Source: Flavobacteriales bacterium (GTDB taxonomy: Bacteria; Bacteroidota; Bacteroidia; Flavobacteriales; Flavobacteriaceae). Taken from it: 64,000 bases of DNA. Position 1 is the first letter of the stretch. Every line of letters starts with the position of its first letter. Positions 8,880 through 16,257 of the stretch are shown here, one piece after another. The position numbers and the translations under genes are program-made. The stretch covers positions 186,001-250,000 of the forward strand of contig JAFLBS010000001.1 of assembly GCA_017303755.1 (NCBI GenBank), written 5' to 3'. The notes under the pieces were generated by a model. That model saw only the letters and a program-made list of their open reading frames with translations. It had not been told where the DNA came from and ran no database searches.

Positions 8880-9707
8880 CTATTGTTTATTGTTACTGTA
8901 TTCTCCCAACACTTTAAAATGGTTGGTCATTAGTTCTAAAATCTTTTTGGCTTTTTCGTAGTGTTTGTATTTTTCAAAAACGACATCCACAAAAAAGGAA
9001 TATTGAAATGGTGTTTCAATAATGGGTAACGATTGTATTTTGGTCAGGTTTAATTTGCAATTGGTCATCACATTTAAAACGGTTGCTAAACTTCCGGGTG
9101 TATCGTCTAATTCAAATTTGATTGATGCTTTATTGATGTGTTCTTTGGACAATGTATTTTCTTCTCTACTGACGATGAAAAAGCGTGTCGTGTTATTGTT
9201 TACGGTTTGAATTTCGGGAGCGATTATGGTCAAATCGTACATTTCGGCGGCTACTTTACTGGCGATTGCGGCAATTCCTTTGGTTTGATTTTGGTGAATA
9301 CGACGCGCGGTTTCGGCAGTATCTTTATCTTCTACCAATTTAATTTGCGGGTATTTTTTTAGAAAATCCATGCATTGTAATAATGCCATTGGATGCGAAT
9401 GAACCTCACTGATTTCGGATAATTGTTGACCGTTGAGCACCATTAAATTCTGAATAATATCCAAATAGTATTCACCAATAATGTGCAAGTTGTTTTTATC
9501 AATTAAAGCATAATTGGGAATAATTGAACCTGCGATGGAGTTTTCAATGGCCATTACCGCTAATTGCGAATGATTATTGAGTACACTATCGATTACGGCT
9601 TCAAACGATAAACACTCGTCGATGGCAATATTTTCTTGAAAATATTCCAATGCGACCTGATGGTGAAACGATCCTTTGATTCCTTGTATGGCTACTTTAT
9701 CTTTCAT
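8880..9707 (-). CDS. pheA: Prephenate dehydratase
   Basis: A 275-residue monofunctional prephenate dehydratase that converts prephenate to phenylpyruvate. The catalytic domain (VAIQGIKGSFHHQVALEYF, then MAIENSIAGSI) occupies residues 1 to about 180. A C-terminal ACT domain (KFELDDTPGSLATVLNVM and the IQSLP equivalent of the ESRP motif) should bind phenylalanine for allosteric feedback. The ATG at 9707 is chosen; an in-frame TTG three codons earlier overlaps the terminator T-run. It is the first structural gene of the operon and lies immediately after the attenuator terminator. Confidence 0.95.
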   Translation of the reverse strand: MKDKVAIQGIKGSFHHQVALEYFQENIAIDECLSFEAVIDSVLNNHSQLAVMAIENSIAGSIIPNYALIDKNNLHIIGEYYLDIIQNLMVLNGQQLSEISEVHSHPMALLQCMDFLKKYPQIKLVEDKDTAETARRIHQNQTKGIAAIASKVAAEMYDLTIIAPEIQTVNNNTTRFFIVSREENTLSKEHINKASIKFELDDTPGSLATVLNVMTNCKLNLTKIQSLPIIETPFQYSFFVDVVFEKYKHYEKAKKILELMTNHFKVLGEYSNNKQ

Positions 9708-9714
9708 TATATTC

Positions 9715-9743
9715 AAAAAAAAATCCCGATTTGCATCGGGATT
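9715..9743 (-). terminator. Attenuator terminator of the pheA operon
   Basis: The minus strand reads AATCCCGAT, loop GCAA, ATCGGGATT and then nine T. The perfect 9-bp stem ends only 7 bases before the pheA ATG. Its 5' arm with one flanking base (CAATCCC) can instead pair with GGGATTG inside the leader peptide frame (9792-9798), which would be the antiterminator. Confidence 0.9.
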
Positions 9744-9767
9744 GTGTTTCTATATTAGTTTCAAATT

Positions 9768-9860
9768 TTACTTTTTAACATATACTAACGTCAATCCCTT
9801 TTTCTGTCCGAAGAAGAAATAAAAGAAATAGTTGTAATATGTTGCGAAATTTGAATTCAT
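9768..9860 (-). CDS. Aromatic leader peptide of the pheA operon
   Basis: A 30-codon frame (ATG at 9860, TAA at 9768-9770) lies between a promoter and the attenuator terminator. Residues 8-17 are YYNYFFYFFF, nine of ten aromatic. The whole peptide has 6 Phe and 5 Tyr and ends in a Lys-rich tail. Codons for KKGL contain GGGATTG, complementary to the start of the terminator. Stalling at Phe or Tyr codons would leave GGGATTG free to form an antiterminator, while a ribosome reaching the stop would cover the surroundings and permit termination. This is the classical logic of Phe leader peptides in enteric bacteria. The peptide itself is read directly from the sequence; the regulation is inferred. 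Confidence 0.88.
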   Translation of the reverse strand: MNSNFATYYNYFFYFFFGQKKGLTLVYVKK

Positions 9861-9878
9861 TGTTGCTTTACTGTTTGG

Positions 9879-9907
9879 CTAAAATAGGAAAAAATGTTAA
9901 ACTTCAA
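9879..9907 (-). promoter_or_regulatory. Candidate promoter of the pheA leader
   Basis: The minus strand has TTG, an 18-base gap, then TATTTTAG, which is one mismatch from TAnnTTTG. Initiation would fall about 15 bases before the leader peptide ATG. Confidence 0.5.
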
Positions 9908-9957
9908 TAAAAAATGTAAAAAAAATTACGAAGTCGTTTTCGTGATTCAACTGTTTA

Positions 9958-10899
9958 CTATAGTTTTTTGATACGAGATGGAGTGTGAACACCTTTAATA
10001 ATCGTTTCAGAACTCAAAGCTATCGCTTTAATTATTTCGGTCATATTATCTAAATCTAATGTTGAAACTTCATCGGTAAGCTTGTGATAATTGGGCTCGT
10101 TATCCATTTTTGAAGTGGATATTGTGTGAGCTGGAACGCCAACTGCCGCTAATCTTGCATTATCAGAACGGTAAAAAAGTTGCTCTCTTGGATAAGGATC
10201 TTCGTAGAAATTAAAGTTGGTTCCTTTTAAATTGCCTTGCAAAATAGTTCCAAAATCCGATTTATCAAATCCGGTGATGTAGGCCGAATTTCTTCCCCAT
10301 TTGCTTTCTGTTCCAATCATTTCAATATTAAACATGGCTACAACTTGATCTGGATCAATGCTCTCTGAAAAAAACTGCGAACCTAAACCACCAATTTCTT
10401 CGGCTGTAAAGGCTACAAAAATTAGAGTTCTCTCATTCGAATTCAATTGTTTAAAATAATCTGCTAAAGCAATTACTGCCGTAACACCTGATGCATCATC
10501 ATTGGCACCATTGAATACTTTATCGTCTTTGCTGTTGTTTTTACCAAACTTGCTTTTAGTACCCAAATGATCAAAATGAGCCGAAAAAACCACATATTCA
10601 TTGGGTTTGGATTTTCCGGGTAAAATTCCGATTACATTATTAACCCGTTGATCATCCAATCTGAATTCTTGCTTGAAACTCTTCAAATCCTCATAAAAAG
10701 AAAGTCCGATTCTTTGAAACTCTTTTTCTATAAAAACGGAAGCCGAATCGATTCCTGGTTTAAAAACTTCTCTGCCTTGCATTTTATCCGAAGCCAGTTC
10801 GGTTTCAATTCGAATTACTTCTTCTTTATTGACAATTGGTTGCTGTTGCGCATTGGCAAAACAACTCGCCAGAATAAAAAACAAAAGACATTTCTTCAT
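9958..10899 (-). CDS. Secreted M28-family metallopeptidase
   Basis: A 313-residue zinc aminopeptidase-like protein with a signal peptide (MKKCLLFFILASCFANAQ). The M28 metal and catalytic motifs appear in order: SAHFDHLG (His108, Asp110), NGANDDASG (bridging Asp134), FTAEEIGGLGS (Glu167/168) and a late His in NYHKLTDEV. The fourth ligand region reads FNIEMIG where Asp is usual in other members. It probably acts in the periplasm or outside the cell on short peptides. It is a single gene with no obvious partner. Confidence 0.92.
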   Translation of the reverse strand: MKKCLLFFILASCFANAQQQPIVNKEEVIRIETELASDKMQGREVFKPGIDSASVFIEKEFQRIGLSFYEDLKSFKQEFRLDDQRVNNVIGILPGKSKPNEYVVFSAHFDHLGTKSKFGKNNSKDDKVFNGANDDASGVTAVIALADYFKQLNSNERTLIFVAFTAEEIGGLGSQFFSESIDPDQVVAMFNIEMIGTESKWGRNSAYITGFDKSDFGTILQGNLKGTNFNFYEDPYPREQLFYRSDNARLAAVGVPAHTISTSKMDNEPNYHKLTDEVSTLDLDNMTEIIKAIALSSETIIKGVHTPSRIKKL

Positions 10900-10958
10900 A
10901 TTTTAGAAATTTAGACTATAAAAATTTATACAAAGTAAATATAGTAAACTTTTAGAGA

Positions 10959-11543
10959 TTAAAAATTCTTTTGAATTCCGACTGTAAAAGCTTGACCAAA
11001 ATTGATGTTGAAATTGTTTACTTTTTCTCCTGACTCTTTATAATCTAAAGAATTATAGGAAATACCACCCAAACCAAAATTGAGTCCAAAGTTGTTTTTA
11101 ACTTTCAGATGAAGTAAAGGTTGAAGGTTGGCATAAAAACCATTTGCCTTTACATCTGGAAATGATACAGATTCTGTACTGAGCGATTCTTTTCGATTTT
11201 GAATGCCAAGTCCTAAATCAGCAAACAAGGAAAAAACATCTGTAAGTGACTTTGAATACCTCAGAAATGATCCAACAGAGTAATTATTAACTTTATTTTC
11301 ATAGTTAGTGTTATCTACGGTATACTTAGTTTGACTCAAACTCGATTCAATTCCGACTGTCCAAGAATCAGCAAATTGATAACCCACACGAGGACTAAAA
11401 GAAAAAAACTTATAATCCGTACTTTGAGTATTACCTGAACTTGTTGAAGTATAATTAACACTTCCTGAAACCAAAATCGAACCTTTTTGAGCATTCGAAA
11501 AACCAAACGCCATCAAGGCGAATACGATCAATACTTTTTTCAT
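10959..11543 (-). CDS. Outer-membrane beta-barrel protein (OmpA/OMP_b-brl type)
   Basis: A 194-residue protein with signal peptide MKKVLIVFALMAFGFSNAQ. The mature part is an 8-strand-like barrel: alternating strands such as FSFSPRVGYQFADSWTVGIE and FGLNFGLGGISYNS, ending in FTVGIQKNF with the terminal Phe required for outer-membrane insertion. Such small porin-like proteins are common and usually unassigned. It is transcribed divergently from gldA. Confidence 0.85.
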   Translation of the reverse strand: MKKVLIVFALMAFGFSNAQKGSILVSGSVNYTSTSSGNTQSTDYKFFSFSPRVGYQFADSWTVGIESSLSQTKYTVDNTNYENKVNNYSVGSFLRYSKSLTDVFSLFADLGLGIQNRKESLSTESVSFPDVKANGFYANLQPLLHLKVKNNFGLNFGLGGISYNSLDYKESGEKVNNFNINFGQAFTVGIQKNF

Positions 11544-11651
11544 GTTTTTACGTTTTATTGTTTAAAGAGGCAATGTTAGACTGTAAAAACTATATTTTTT
11601 ATTAAAATAATTTAAAGTTGCGTTAAAGTTCAAAATGAATAATCAACTCAT

Positions 11652-11681
11652 TTTGTATTGCTCAATTAATTAGTACATTTG
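11652..11681 (+). promoter_or_regulatory. gldA promoter
   Basis: TTTG at 11652-11655, an 18-base gap, and TACATTTG at 11674-11681 match the Bacteroidota housekeeping promoter exactly. The gldA ATG is 17 bases further on. Confidence 0.75.
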
Positions 11682-11697
11682 CTCTAAATATCTCATT

Positions 11698-12600
11698 ATG
11701 TCAATAGAAGTTCAGAATATTTCAAAAAGTTACGGTGCTCAAAAGGCGTTGGATTCGGTTTCGTTTTCGGTGAAAAAAGGAGAAATTGTGGGATTTTTGG
11801 GTCCGAATGGCGCCGGAAAATCGACTTTAATGAAAATTTTAACGACCTACATCAATGCTGATGAAGGAACCGCTTCTGTGAATGGAAATGATGTTACAGA
11901 GAATCAAAAAGCGGTTCAACTTTCGGTGGGTTATTTGCCGGAGCACAATCCGTTGTATTTGGATTTGTATGTGAGAGAATATTTAGAATTCAATGCGGAT
12001 GTGTATAAAGTAGCCAAATCGCGTATTGAAGAAGTGATTCAATTGACGGGTTTATCGTCTGAAAGTCATAAAAAAATAGGTCAACTATCGAAAGGTTACC
12101 GCCAAAGAGTAGGTTTAGCGACTGCGTTGTTGCACAATCCAGATGTATTGATTTTGGACGAACCTACAACAGGTTTGGATCCGAATCAGTTGGTTGAAAT
12201 TCGGAATGTGATTAAAAATGTAGGCAAAAACAAAACGGTTTTTTTGTCGACGCACATTATGCAAGAAGTAGAAGCCATTTGCGACCGAGTAATCATTATT
12301 AATAACGGGAAAATTGTTACTGATAAAAAGCTCGACAAATTGGTTTCTGAAATTACTGCTCAAGTCATTGAAGTTGAATTTGACAAAGCCATTACAGCAG
12401 AATTACTAACTACACTTAGCGATTTAACTTCCTATAAAAACACTCATAATAATGTTTGGGAATTGACTTTTGAAACCGAAACGGATATGCGTTCGGCCTT
12501 GTTTGACTTTGCTCAAAACAACGGATTAAAGACACTACAGCTTAACTTGAAAAGCAAAAACTTGGAGACTATTTTTAGAGAGAAAACGGCGAAAAAGTAG
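11698..12600 (+). CDS. gldA: Gliding motility ABC transporter ATP-binding subunit GldA
   Basis: A 300-residue ABC ATPase. Walker A is GPNGAGKST at 35-43, the signature is LSKGYRQRVGLA, and Walker B is VLILDEPTTGLD, followed by the switch His in STHIMQEV. The sequence from MSIEVQNISKSYGAQKALDSV is characteristic of GldA. Together with GldF and GldG, GldA forms an ABC transporter associated with gliding in Flavobacterium johnsoniae. The partners are not adjacent here, which is usual because gldA is often separate from gldFG. The extended C-terminal segment (about 215-300) is typical of this subfamily. Confidence 0.93.
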   Translation: MSIEVQNISKSYGAQKALDSVSFSVKKGEIVGFLGPNGAGKSTLMKILTTYINADEGTASVNGNDVTENQKAVQLSVGYLPEHNPLYLDLYVREYLEFNADVYKVAKSRIEEVIQLTGLSSESHKKIGQLSKGYRQRVGLATALLHNPDVLILDEPTTGLDPNQLVEIRNVIKNVGKNKTVFLSTHIMQEVEAICDRVIIINNGKIVTDKKLDKLVSEITAQVIEVEFDKAITAELLTTLSDLTSYKNTHNNVWELTFETETDMRSALFDFAQNNGLKTLQLNLKSKNLETIFREKTAKK

Positions 12601-12628
12601 TTTTTCCCACTCGTTTCACTCATGTTTG

Positions 12629-12717
12629 GAACGCGGATGACGCTGATTGGGCGAATTTTCGCGGATTTTAAAAAAACTGCATCACTGACCACTGATTACT
12701 GACCACTGACTACTGAC
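12629..12717. repeat. Two short dispersed spacer repeats
   Basis: This stretch holds a segment built on GGAACGCGGATGACGCTGAT and a related GCGGATTTT, followed by a tandem of (ACTGACCACTGATTACTGAC)-like units. Both look like non-coding spacer repeats rather than genes. They run directly into the structured element at 12718. Confidence 0.5.
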
Positions 12718-12861
12718 CTAGCCCTGATAGCAGTGAAACGCTTTTTTAACAGGAAAACCAATTTTTGTTGCGCCAAAAAGCGACCGAATGGAAGCTCTTT
12801 TGGTGTTTACAAAAATGGTTTGAGTGTAAAAAACGTGGAACGAATAGCAGGAGTAGCTTCT
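12718..12861 (-). repeat. Structured intergenic element, copy 1
   Basis: A 144-bp imperfect inverted repeat. On the plus strand it starts CTAGCCCTGATAGCAGTG and ends GAATAGCAGGAGTAGCTTCT. Inner arms pair (AACCAATTTTTGT with ACAAAAATGGTT, and GCGCCAAAA with TTTTGGTGT) around a conserved apex AGCGACC-N4-GGAAGCT. On the minus strand it directly follows the head-GIN lipoprotein gene, whose TAG stop overlaps its edge. Four further copies are in the window. Confidence 0.8.
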
Positions 12862-13612
12862 AATTATAAATCACCTGACCTTGGTACAATTGCTGAACAT
12901 CGACTAAAGGTGGATTGTTTTTTAGAACAATATTCCCAGTGCTGACCATTTTTCCGGTAATGCTTTGAATGGGTTTCACAATCATATCGTTGGAACCGCG
13001 ATGGAAAACCTCAAGATTTTGTATTGTTAAATCTTGCGCTTCTATGCGGCTATCGCCTGCGTAAAATTCGAATAAACCTTGAGTAGTTGTACCCGAAATA
13101 TAAAATCGAGAAACATTGTTGGTTTGAATCACCAGTTGATTGTTGTTTACATTAATCAAGAAATCGCCTGTTCCTGCGCCTTCTAATCCGTCACCATCGG
13201 TATCAAGTGAAAACAATCGTAAAACAGGATAGGTTAATACACCAACAGAAGAAATATTGCGTTCTGATTTTGAATATAAATCGGTTAAATTGGGAGCAGT
13301 TACGTGAACTTTGGTAACGCCGTATTCGCGAACCCAATTGCACGTATTATTATTTTTGCACGAAAGAATGTTGCCACTTTGAGTCACTTCAATATCATCG
13401 ATGATGTTTTCGCCGGTTTCGATTACCACTTTGTATTCTGGACCTTGAGTAACGATCAACTCGATTCCTTTGTGGATTTCAACACGAGTGAAACCTTCGG
13501 CTGAAACCGGAATTTCTTTGGTTACACTATCGCCCAACGATTCAACGCAATCGCCTGGTTTTTCGCACGAAAACAGTAAAACTAAACTTAAAACTAGTAG
13601 TATTTTCTTCAT
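12860..13612 (-). CDS. Lipoprotein with head-GIN (DUF2807-like) domain
   Basis: A 250-residue protein. The N-terminus MKKILLVLSLVLLFSC has a lipobox, with lipidation expected at Cys16. The mature part is a right-handed beta-helix-like series (VEIHKGIELIVTQGPEYKVVIETG and so on), matching the head-GIN/DUF2807 family of Bacteroidota. The function is unknown; an adhesin or sensor scaffold in the outer membrane is possible. Its TAG stop lies at the very edge of structured element copy 1. The PagL-like gene is immediately upstream (11 bases), so the two are probably co-transcribed. Confidence 0.85.
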   Translation of the reverse strand: MKKILLVLSLVLLFSCEKPGDCVESLGDSVTKEIPVSAEGFTRVEIHKGIELIVTQGPEYKVVIETGENIIDDIEVTQSGNILSCKNNNTCNWVREYGVTKVHVTAPNLTDLYSKSERNISSVGVLTYPVLRLFSLDTDGDGLEGAGTGDFLINVNNNQLVIQTNNVSRFYISGTTTQGLFEFYAGDSRIEAQDLTIQNLEVFHRGSNDMIVKPIQSITGKMVSTGNIVLKNNPPLVDVQQLYQGQVIYN

Positions 13613-13623
13613 AATGTATTGAA

Positions 13624-14712
13624 TTAAAGTCGAACTCCGATTCCGAATTCTAATGCTTCTGCTAAGAATAAATGGGTTTTGATGGTGAATCCTCCAAAAA
13701 TCTTTGGCGTAAAATAGTACTTCATTCCTACTCGATCATAAATTGGAATGTCGTGTTTGTAAGGTTCGTAAACGTAATAACCTACTTGAGCTTCGAGCGA
13801 AATACGGTTTATGAAAAACTCGTGACCTACAAAGACACCAATTCGTTTGTAATCGGTATTGGGATCAATATTTTTTTCAGGATACGCTACCGATTGATAG
13901 TAGATGAAGTCTTTGAAAAATTCGGTCAAGAATAATTCAGTTCCCAATTGAACGGCACTTTTACGACCTAATCGTTTATCTACATAAAATCCAATGTGGT
14001 AAAAAGGATGCTGTCCACTATTGATGATTGGACTTTCGTTAATTCCGCTTCTAAGTACAAAGTTGTATTTGATGGGTTCTTTGTAGTTTACTTTTTCATA
14101 AATCGAATCAACGGGTTTGCTTTTTTCACCATCAAAATCGTAATTCACACCCACATTAAACAATAATGTATTCACTCCGCTGTTGGGTGATTTCGTTCTT
14201 CCGTTGGAATAATGAGTAAAGAGAAATCCGGCTTGAATACCAAACTTATCGATAATGTTTTCTTTTTTGTACAATAAGCCGATGTTGGTGTTGGCAACTA
14301 TAGTCGAGCCAAACGCTTTGTTTTTGCTGTTATCTTCTTTGTCGTACGGACTGGTTGCGTAAGCCACACCTTGACTTAGTTTGAATTGCAGATTTCGGTT
14401 GAGGAAGTAAAAATTGTACATGGCACCAATCGAATAATTTTCGCCTAAAAAAGTATTGTTGAATTTTTGATAGAGAAAATAGCCTCCAAAATCGGGGTAA
14501 TTGTAGGCGCGATGCCATTCTTTGGTTCCGTGTGATTGTTTGGCAAAAGTAACCAAAACACCTTCTGGATGTCCAGCTAAATGATGCAAATCGGGTGTGT
14601 GAGGCAATACATTTCCGGCTAAAACAGAGACTTCAACCGCGTTGGTTTCGGGTTTTTCTTGTGCCATAATCGTTGAACCAATCAACAAACAAAGTAAGTA
14701 CAGTTTCCTCAT
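13624..14712 (-). CDS. PagL-like acyloxyacyl hydrolase (lipid A 3-O-deacylase)
   Basis: A 362-residue outer-membrane protein with signal peptide MRKLYLLCLLIGSTIMAQ. Near residue 185 it has FTHYSNGRTKSPNSG, carrying the catalytic His-x-Ser-Asn motif of lipid A 3-O-deacylase PagL. Strands alternate along the rest of the chain and the protein ends in FGIGVRL. It is roughly twice the size of proteobacterial PagL, as is usual in Flavobacteria. The expected role is removal of a 3-linked acyl chain from lipid A, altering endotoxicity and barrier properties. It is upstream of, and probably co-transcribed with, the head-GIN lipoprotein gene. Confidence 0.87.
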   Translation of the reverse strand: MRKLYLLCLLIGSTIMAQEKPETNAVEVSVLAGNVLPHTPDLHHLAGHPEGVLVTFAKQSHGTKEWHRAYNYPDFGGYFLYQKFNNTFLGENYSIGAMYNFYFLNRNLQFKLSQGVAYATSPYDKEDNSKNKAFGSTIVANTNIGLLYKKENIIDKFGIQAGFLFTHYSNGRTKSPNSGVNTLLFNVGVNYDFDGEKSKPVDSIYEKVNYKEPIKYNFVLRSGINESPIINSGQHPFYHIGFYVDKRLGRKSAVQLGTELFLTEFFKDFIYYQSVAYPEKNIDPNTDYKRIGVFVGHEFFINRISLEAQVGYYVYEPYKHDIPIYDRVGMKYYFTPKIFGGFTIKTHLFLAEALEFGIGVRL

Positions 14713-14797
14713 CCTAAATTTTTAAGTTCACAAATATAGTAGAATATCTTTAGGATTTATAAAAAGGATTGGGAGCGAATAGTTTGGGTGTTTTTGT

Positions 14798-14879
14798 AAT
14801 CGTCTTTCCTGCTGTCCGTTTCAATAAAAAATGCTTTCAGTGTTTGAAAACATTTTTATTTCCTCTACCATCAGGGCTA
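14798..14879 (+). repeat. Structured intergenic element, short copy 5 (reverse orientation)
   Basis: An 82-bp version that reads in the opposite direction to the other four. It has TTTCCTGCTGTCCGTTTC at the left and CTACCATCAGGGCTA at the right. AATAAAAAATG pairs with CATTTTTATT; the apical AGCGACC part is missing. It lies between divergent genes just upstream of the promoter at 14887. Confidence 0.65.
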
Positions 14880-14886
14880 AATAGGC

Positions 14887-14917
14887 TTTGTCTTTTGTGA
14901 AATTAGAAGTATTTTTG
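14887..14917 (+). promoter_or_regulatory. Promoter of the small membrane protein gene
   Basis: TTTG at 14887-14890, a 19-base gap, and TATTTTTG at 14910-14917 match the TTTG / TAnnTTTG pattern. The ATG follows 9 bases later. Confidence 0.65.
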
Positions 14918-14926
14918 AGAGAAAAA

Positions 14927-15202
14927 ATGAAAAATACAATTGCAAACTTCTTAACGATGTATCTCTTTGAGGTTATTATTCTATTTTCAGTACCAATTAT
15001 TGAACCACCACAATTAAACTTTTTTGAATTTTTTACCATTTGGATACTAATTGCAGCATTTTTAAATTCAATCTCAATAATCTACTTAATCAGAAAAAAG
15101 CCTAAATATTATATCGGAACAATTATCATTGGAATTATAATAGTAACCATCCCAGCAGCATTACTATATGACTTTATGCATACTGTTCCTGATGACTATT
15201 AG
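14927..15202 (+). CDS. Small membrane protein of unknown function
   Basis: A 91-residue protein predicted to be almost entirely in the membrane. Three hydrophobic segments lie at about residues 8-24 (LTMYLFEVIILFSVPII), 31-51 and 59-81. The start MKNTIANFLT at 14927 is chosen because it follows a well-formed promoter; an upstream in-frame start would lie inside the promoter. I do not recognise a family. Its stop is 1 base from the convergent metF stop. Confidence 0.65.
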   Translation: MKNTIANFLTMYLFEVIILFSVPIIEPPQLNFFEFFTIWILIAAFLNSISIIYLIRKKPKYYIGTIIIGIIIVTIPAALLYDFMHTVPDDY

Positions 15203-15203
15203 A

Positions 15204-16160
15204 TTAAAACACCTCTTTCGCAATCGCTTTGATGTTCTCAGCTTTACCCATTGAATAATAATGTAGCACCGGAATTCCAGCAGCGACTAATTCTTTACTT
15301 TGGGCAATACACCACTCAATTCCGATTTGTTTTACGGCATCATTGTCTTTGGCTTTTACGACTTCCATGATTAAATCGTCGGGTAATTCAAGGCTGAATC
15401 GATGCGGAATCAAATTCAGTTGTTTTTTAGTAGCAATTGGTTTTAGCCCCGGAATAATTGGCACTGTGATTCCAGCTGCTCTTACTTTCGTAACATAATC
15501 AAAGAATCTTTTGTTGTCAAAAAACATTTGCGTGATGATGTAATCGGCGCCGTTTTTGATTTTTTGTTTTAAGAAATGGATGTCGCTGTCCAAACTTGGT
15601 GCTTCCATATGTTTTTCTGGATAACCTGCCACTCCAATACAAAAATTGGTCTCAGCCGAATTTTTTAAATCTTCATCCAAATAAATTCCTTTATTCAAAT
15701 TGTTGATTTGCAACACTAAGTCGGTCGCATATTCGTTTCCTTCGCGTTCCGGTCGGAAGTACGTCTCGTTTTTTAAAGCATCACCACGAAGTGCTACCAC
15801 ATTGTCAATTCCGAGGAAATCCAAATCGATTAGTAAATTCTCGGTATCTTCTTTGGTAAATCCGCCACACAAAATATGCGGAATCGCATCGACGTTGTAT
15901 TTATTCTGAATTCCGGCACAAATACCTACTGTTCCTGGGCGTTTTTTTACAATTTTCTTTTGTAATAAACCGCTTGGCAATTCTTTAAACTCATATTCTT
16001 CACGATGATAAGTCACATCTATAAATGGCGGTTTGAATTCCATTAATGGATCAATTCCGTCGTAAATAAACTGTATGTTTTGTCCTTTCAAAGGCGGTAA
16101 AATCTCAAAAGAAAACAATGGTTTTCCGTTGGCGTTTTCTATGTGTTGGGTTACTTTCAT
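15204..16160 (-). CDS. metF: 5,10-methylenetetrahydrofolate reductase
   Basis: A 318-residue FAD enzyme that reduces methylene-THF to 5-methyl-THF, the methyl donor for MetH. The family start FSFEILPPLKG contains the catalytic Glu. The TIM-barrel motifs include VALRGD and GADYIITQMFFDN, with PIIPGLKP near the C-terminus. It is the last gene of the SAM-I-controlled unit downstream of the metH C-half, with which it functions directly. Confidence 0.96.
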   Translation of the reverse strand: MKVTQHIENANGKPLFSFEILPPLKGQNIQFIYDGIDPLMEFKPPFIDVTYHREEYEFKELPSGLLQKKIVKKRPGTVGICAGIQNKYNVDAIPHILCGGFTKEDTENLLIDLDFLGIDNVVALRGDALKNETYFRPEREGNEYATDLVLQINNLNKGIYLDEDLKNSAETNFCIGVAGYPEKHMEAPSLDSDIHFLKQKIKNGADYIITQMFFDNKRFFDYVTKVRAAGITVPIIPGLKPIATKKQLNLIPHRFSLELPDDLIMEVVKAKDNDAVKQIGIEWCIAQSKELVAAGIPVLHYYSMGKAENIKAIAKEVF

Positions 16161-16257
16161 TTTTCTAAATTGTATAGTGTATTATTGTATAATATATACT
16201 GTAATTTCAATTGAGCAATTTTCAATATACAATTTACAGTATACATTATACAAAAAA
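16161..16257. repeat. AT-rich quasi-palindromic spacer repeat
   Basis: The whole metH-metF spacer is an imperfect inverted repeat. TTGTATAGTGTATTATTG and TATACTGTAA at the left are answered by TTACAGTATACATTATACAA at the right, around CAATTGAGCAATT. A shorter relative lies at 6575-6650. Confidence 0.6.

Noticed and set aside
12733-12945. A plus-strand frame across structured element copy 1
   Set aside because: It is produced by the repeat and by the antisense of the lipoprotein gene. The composition is unlike a protein and other copies do not keep the frame.
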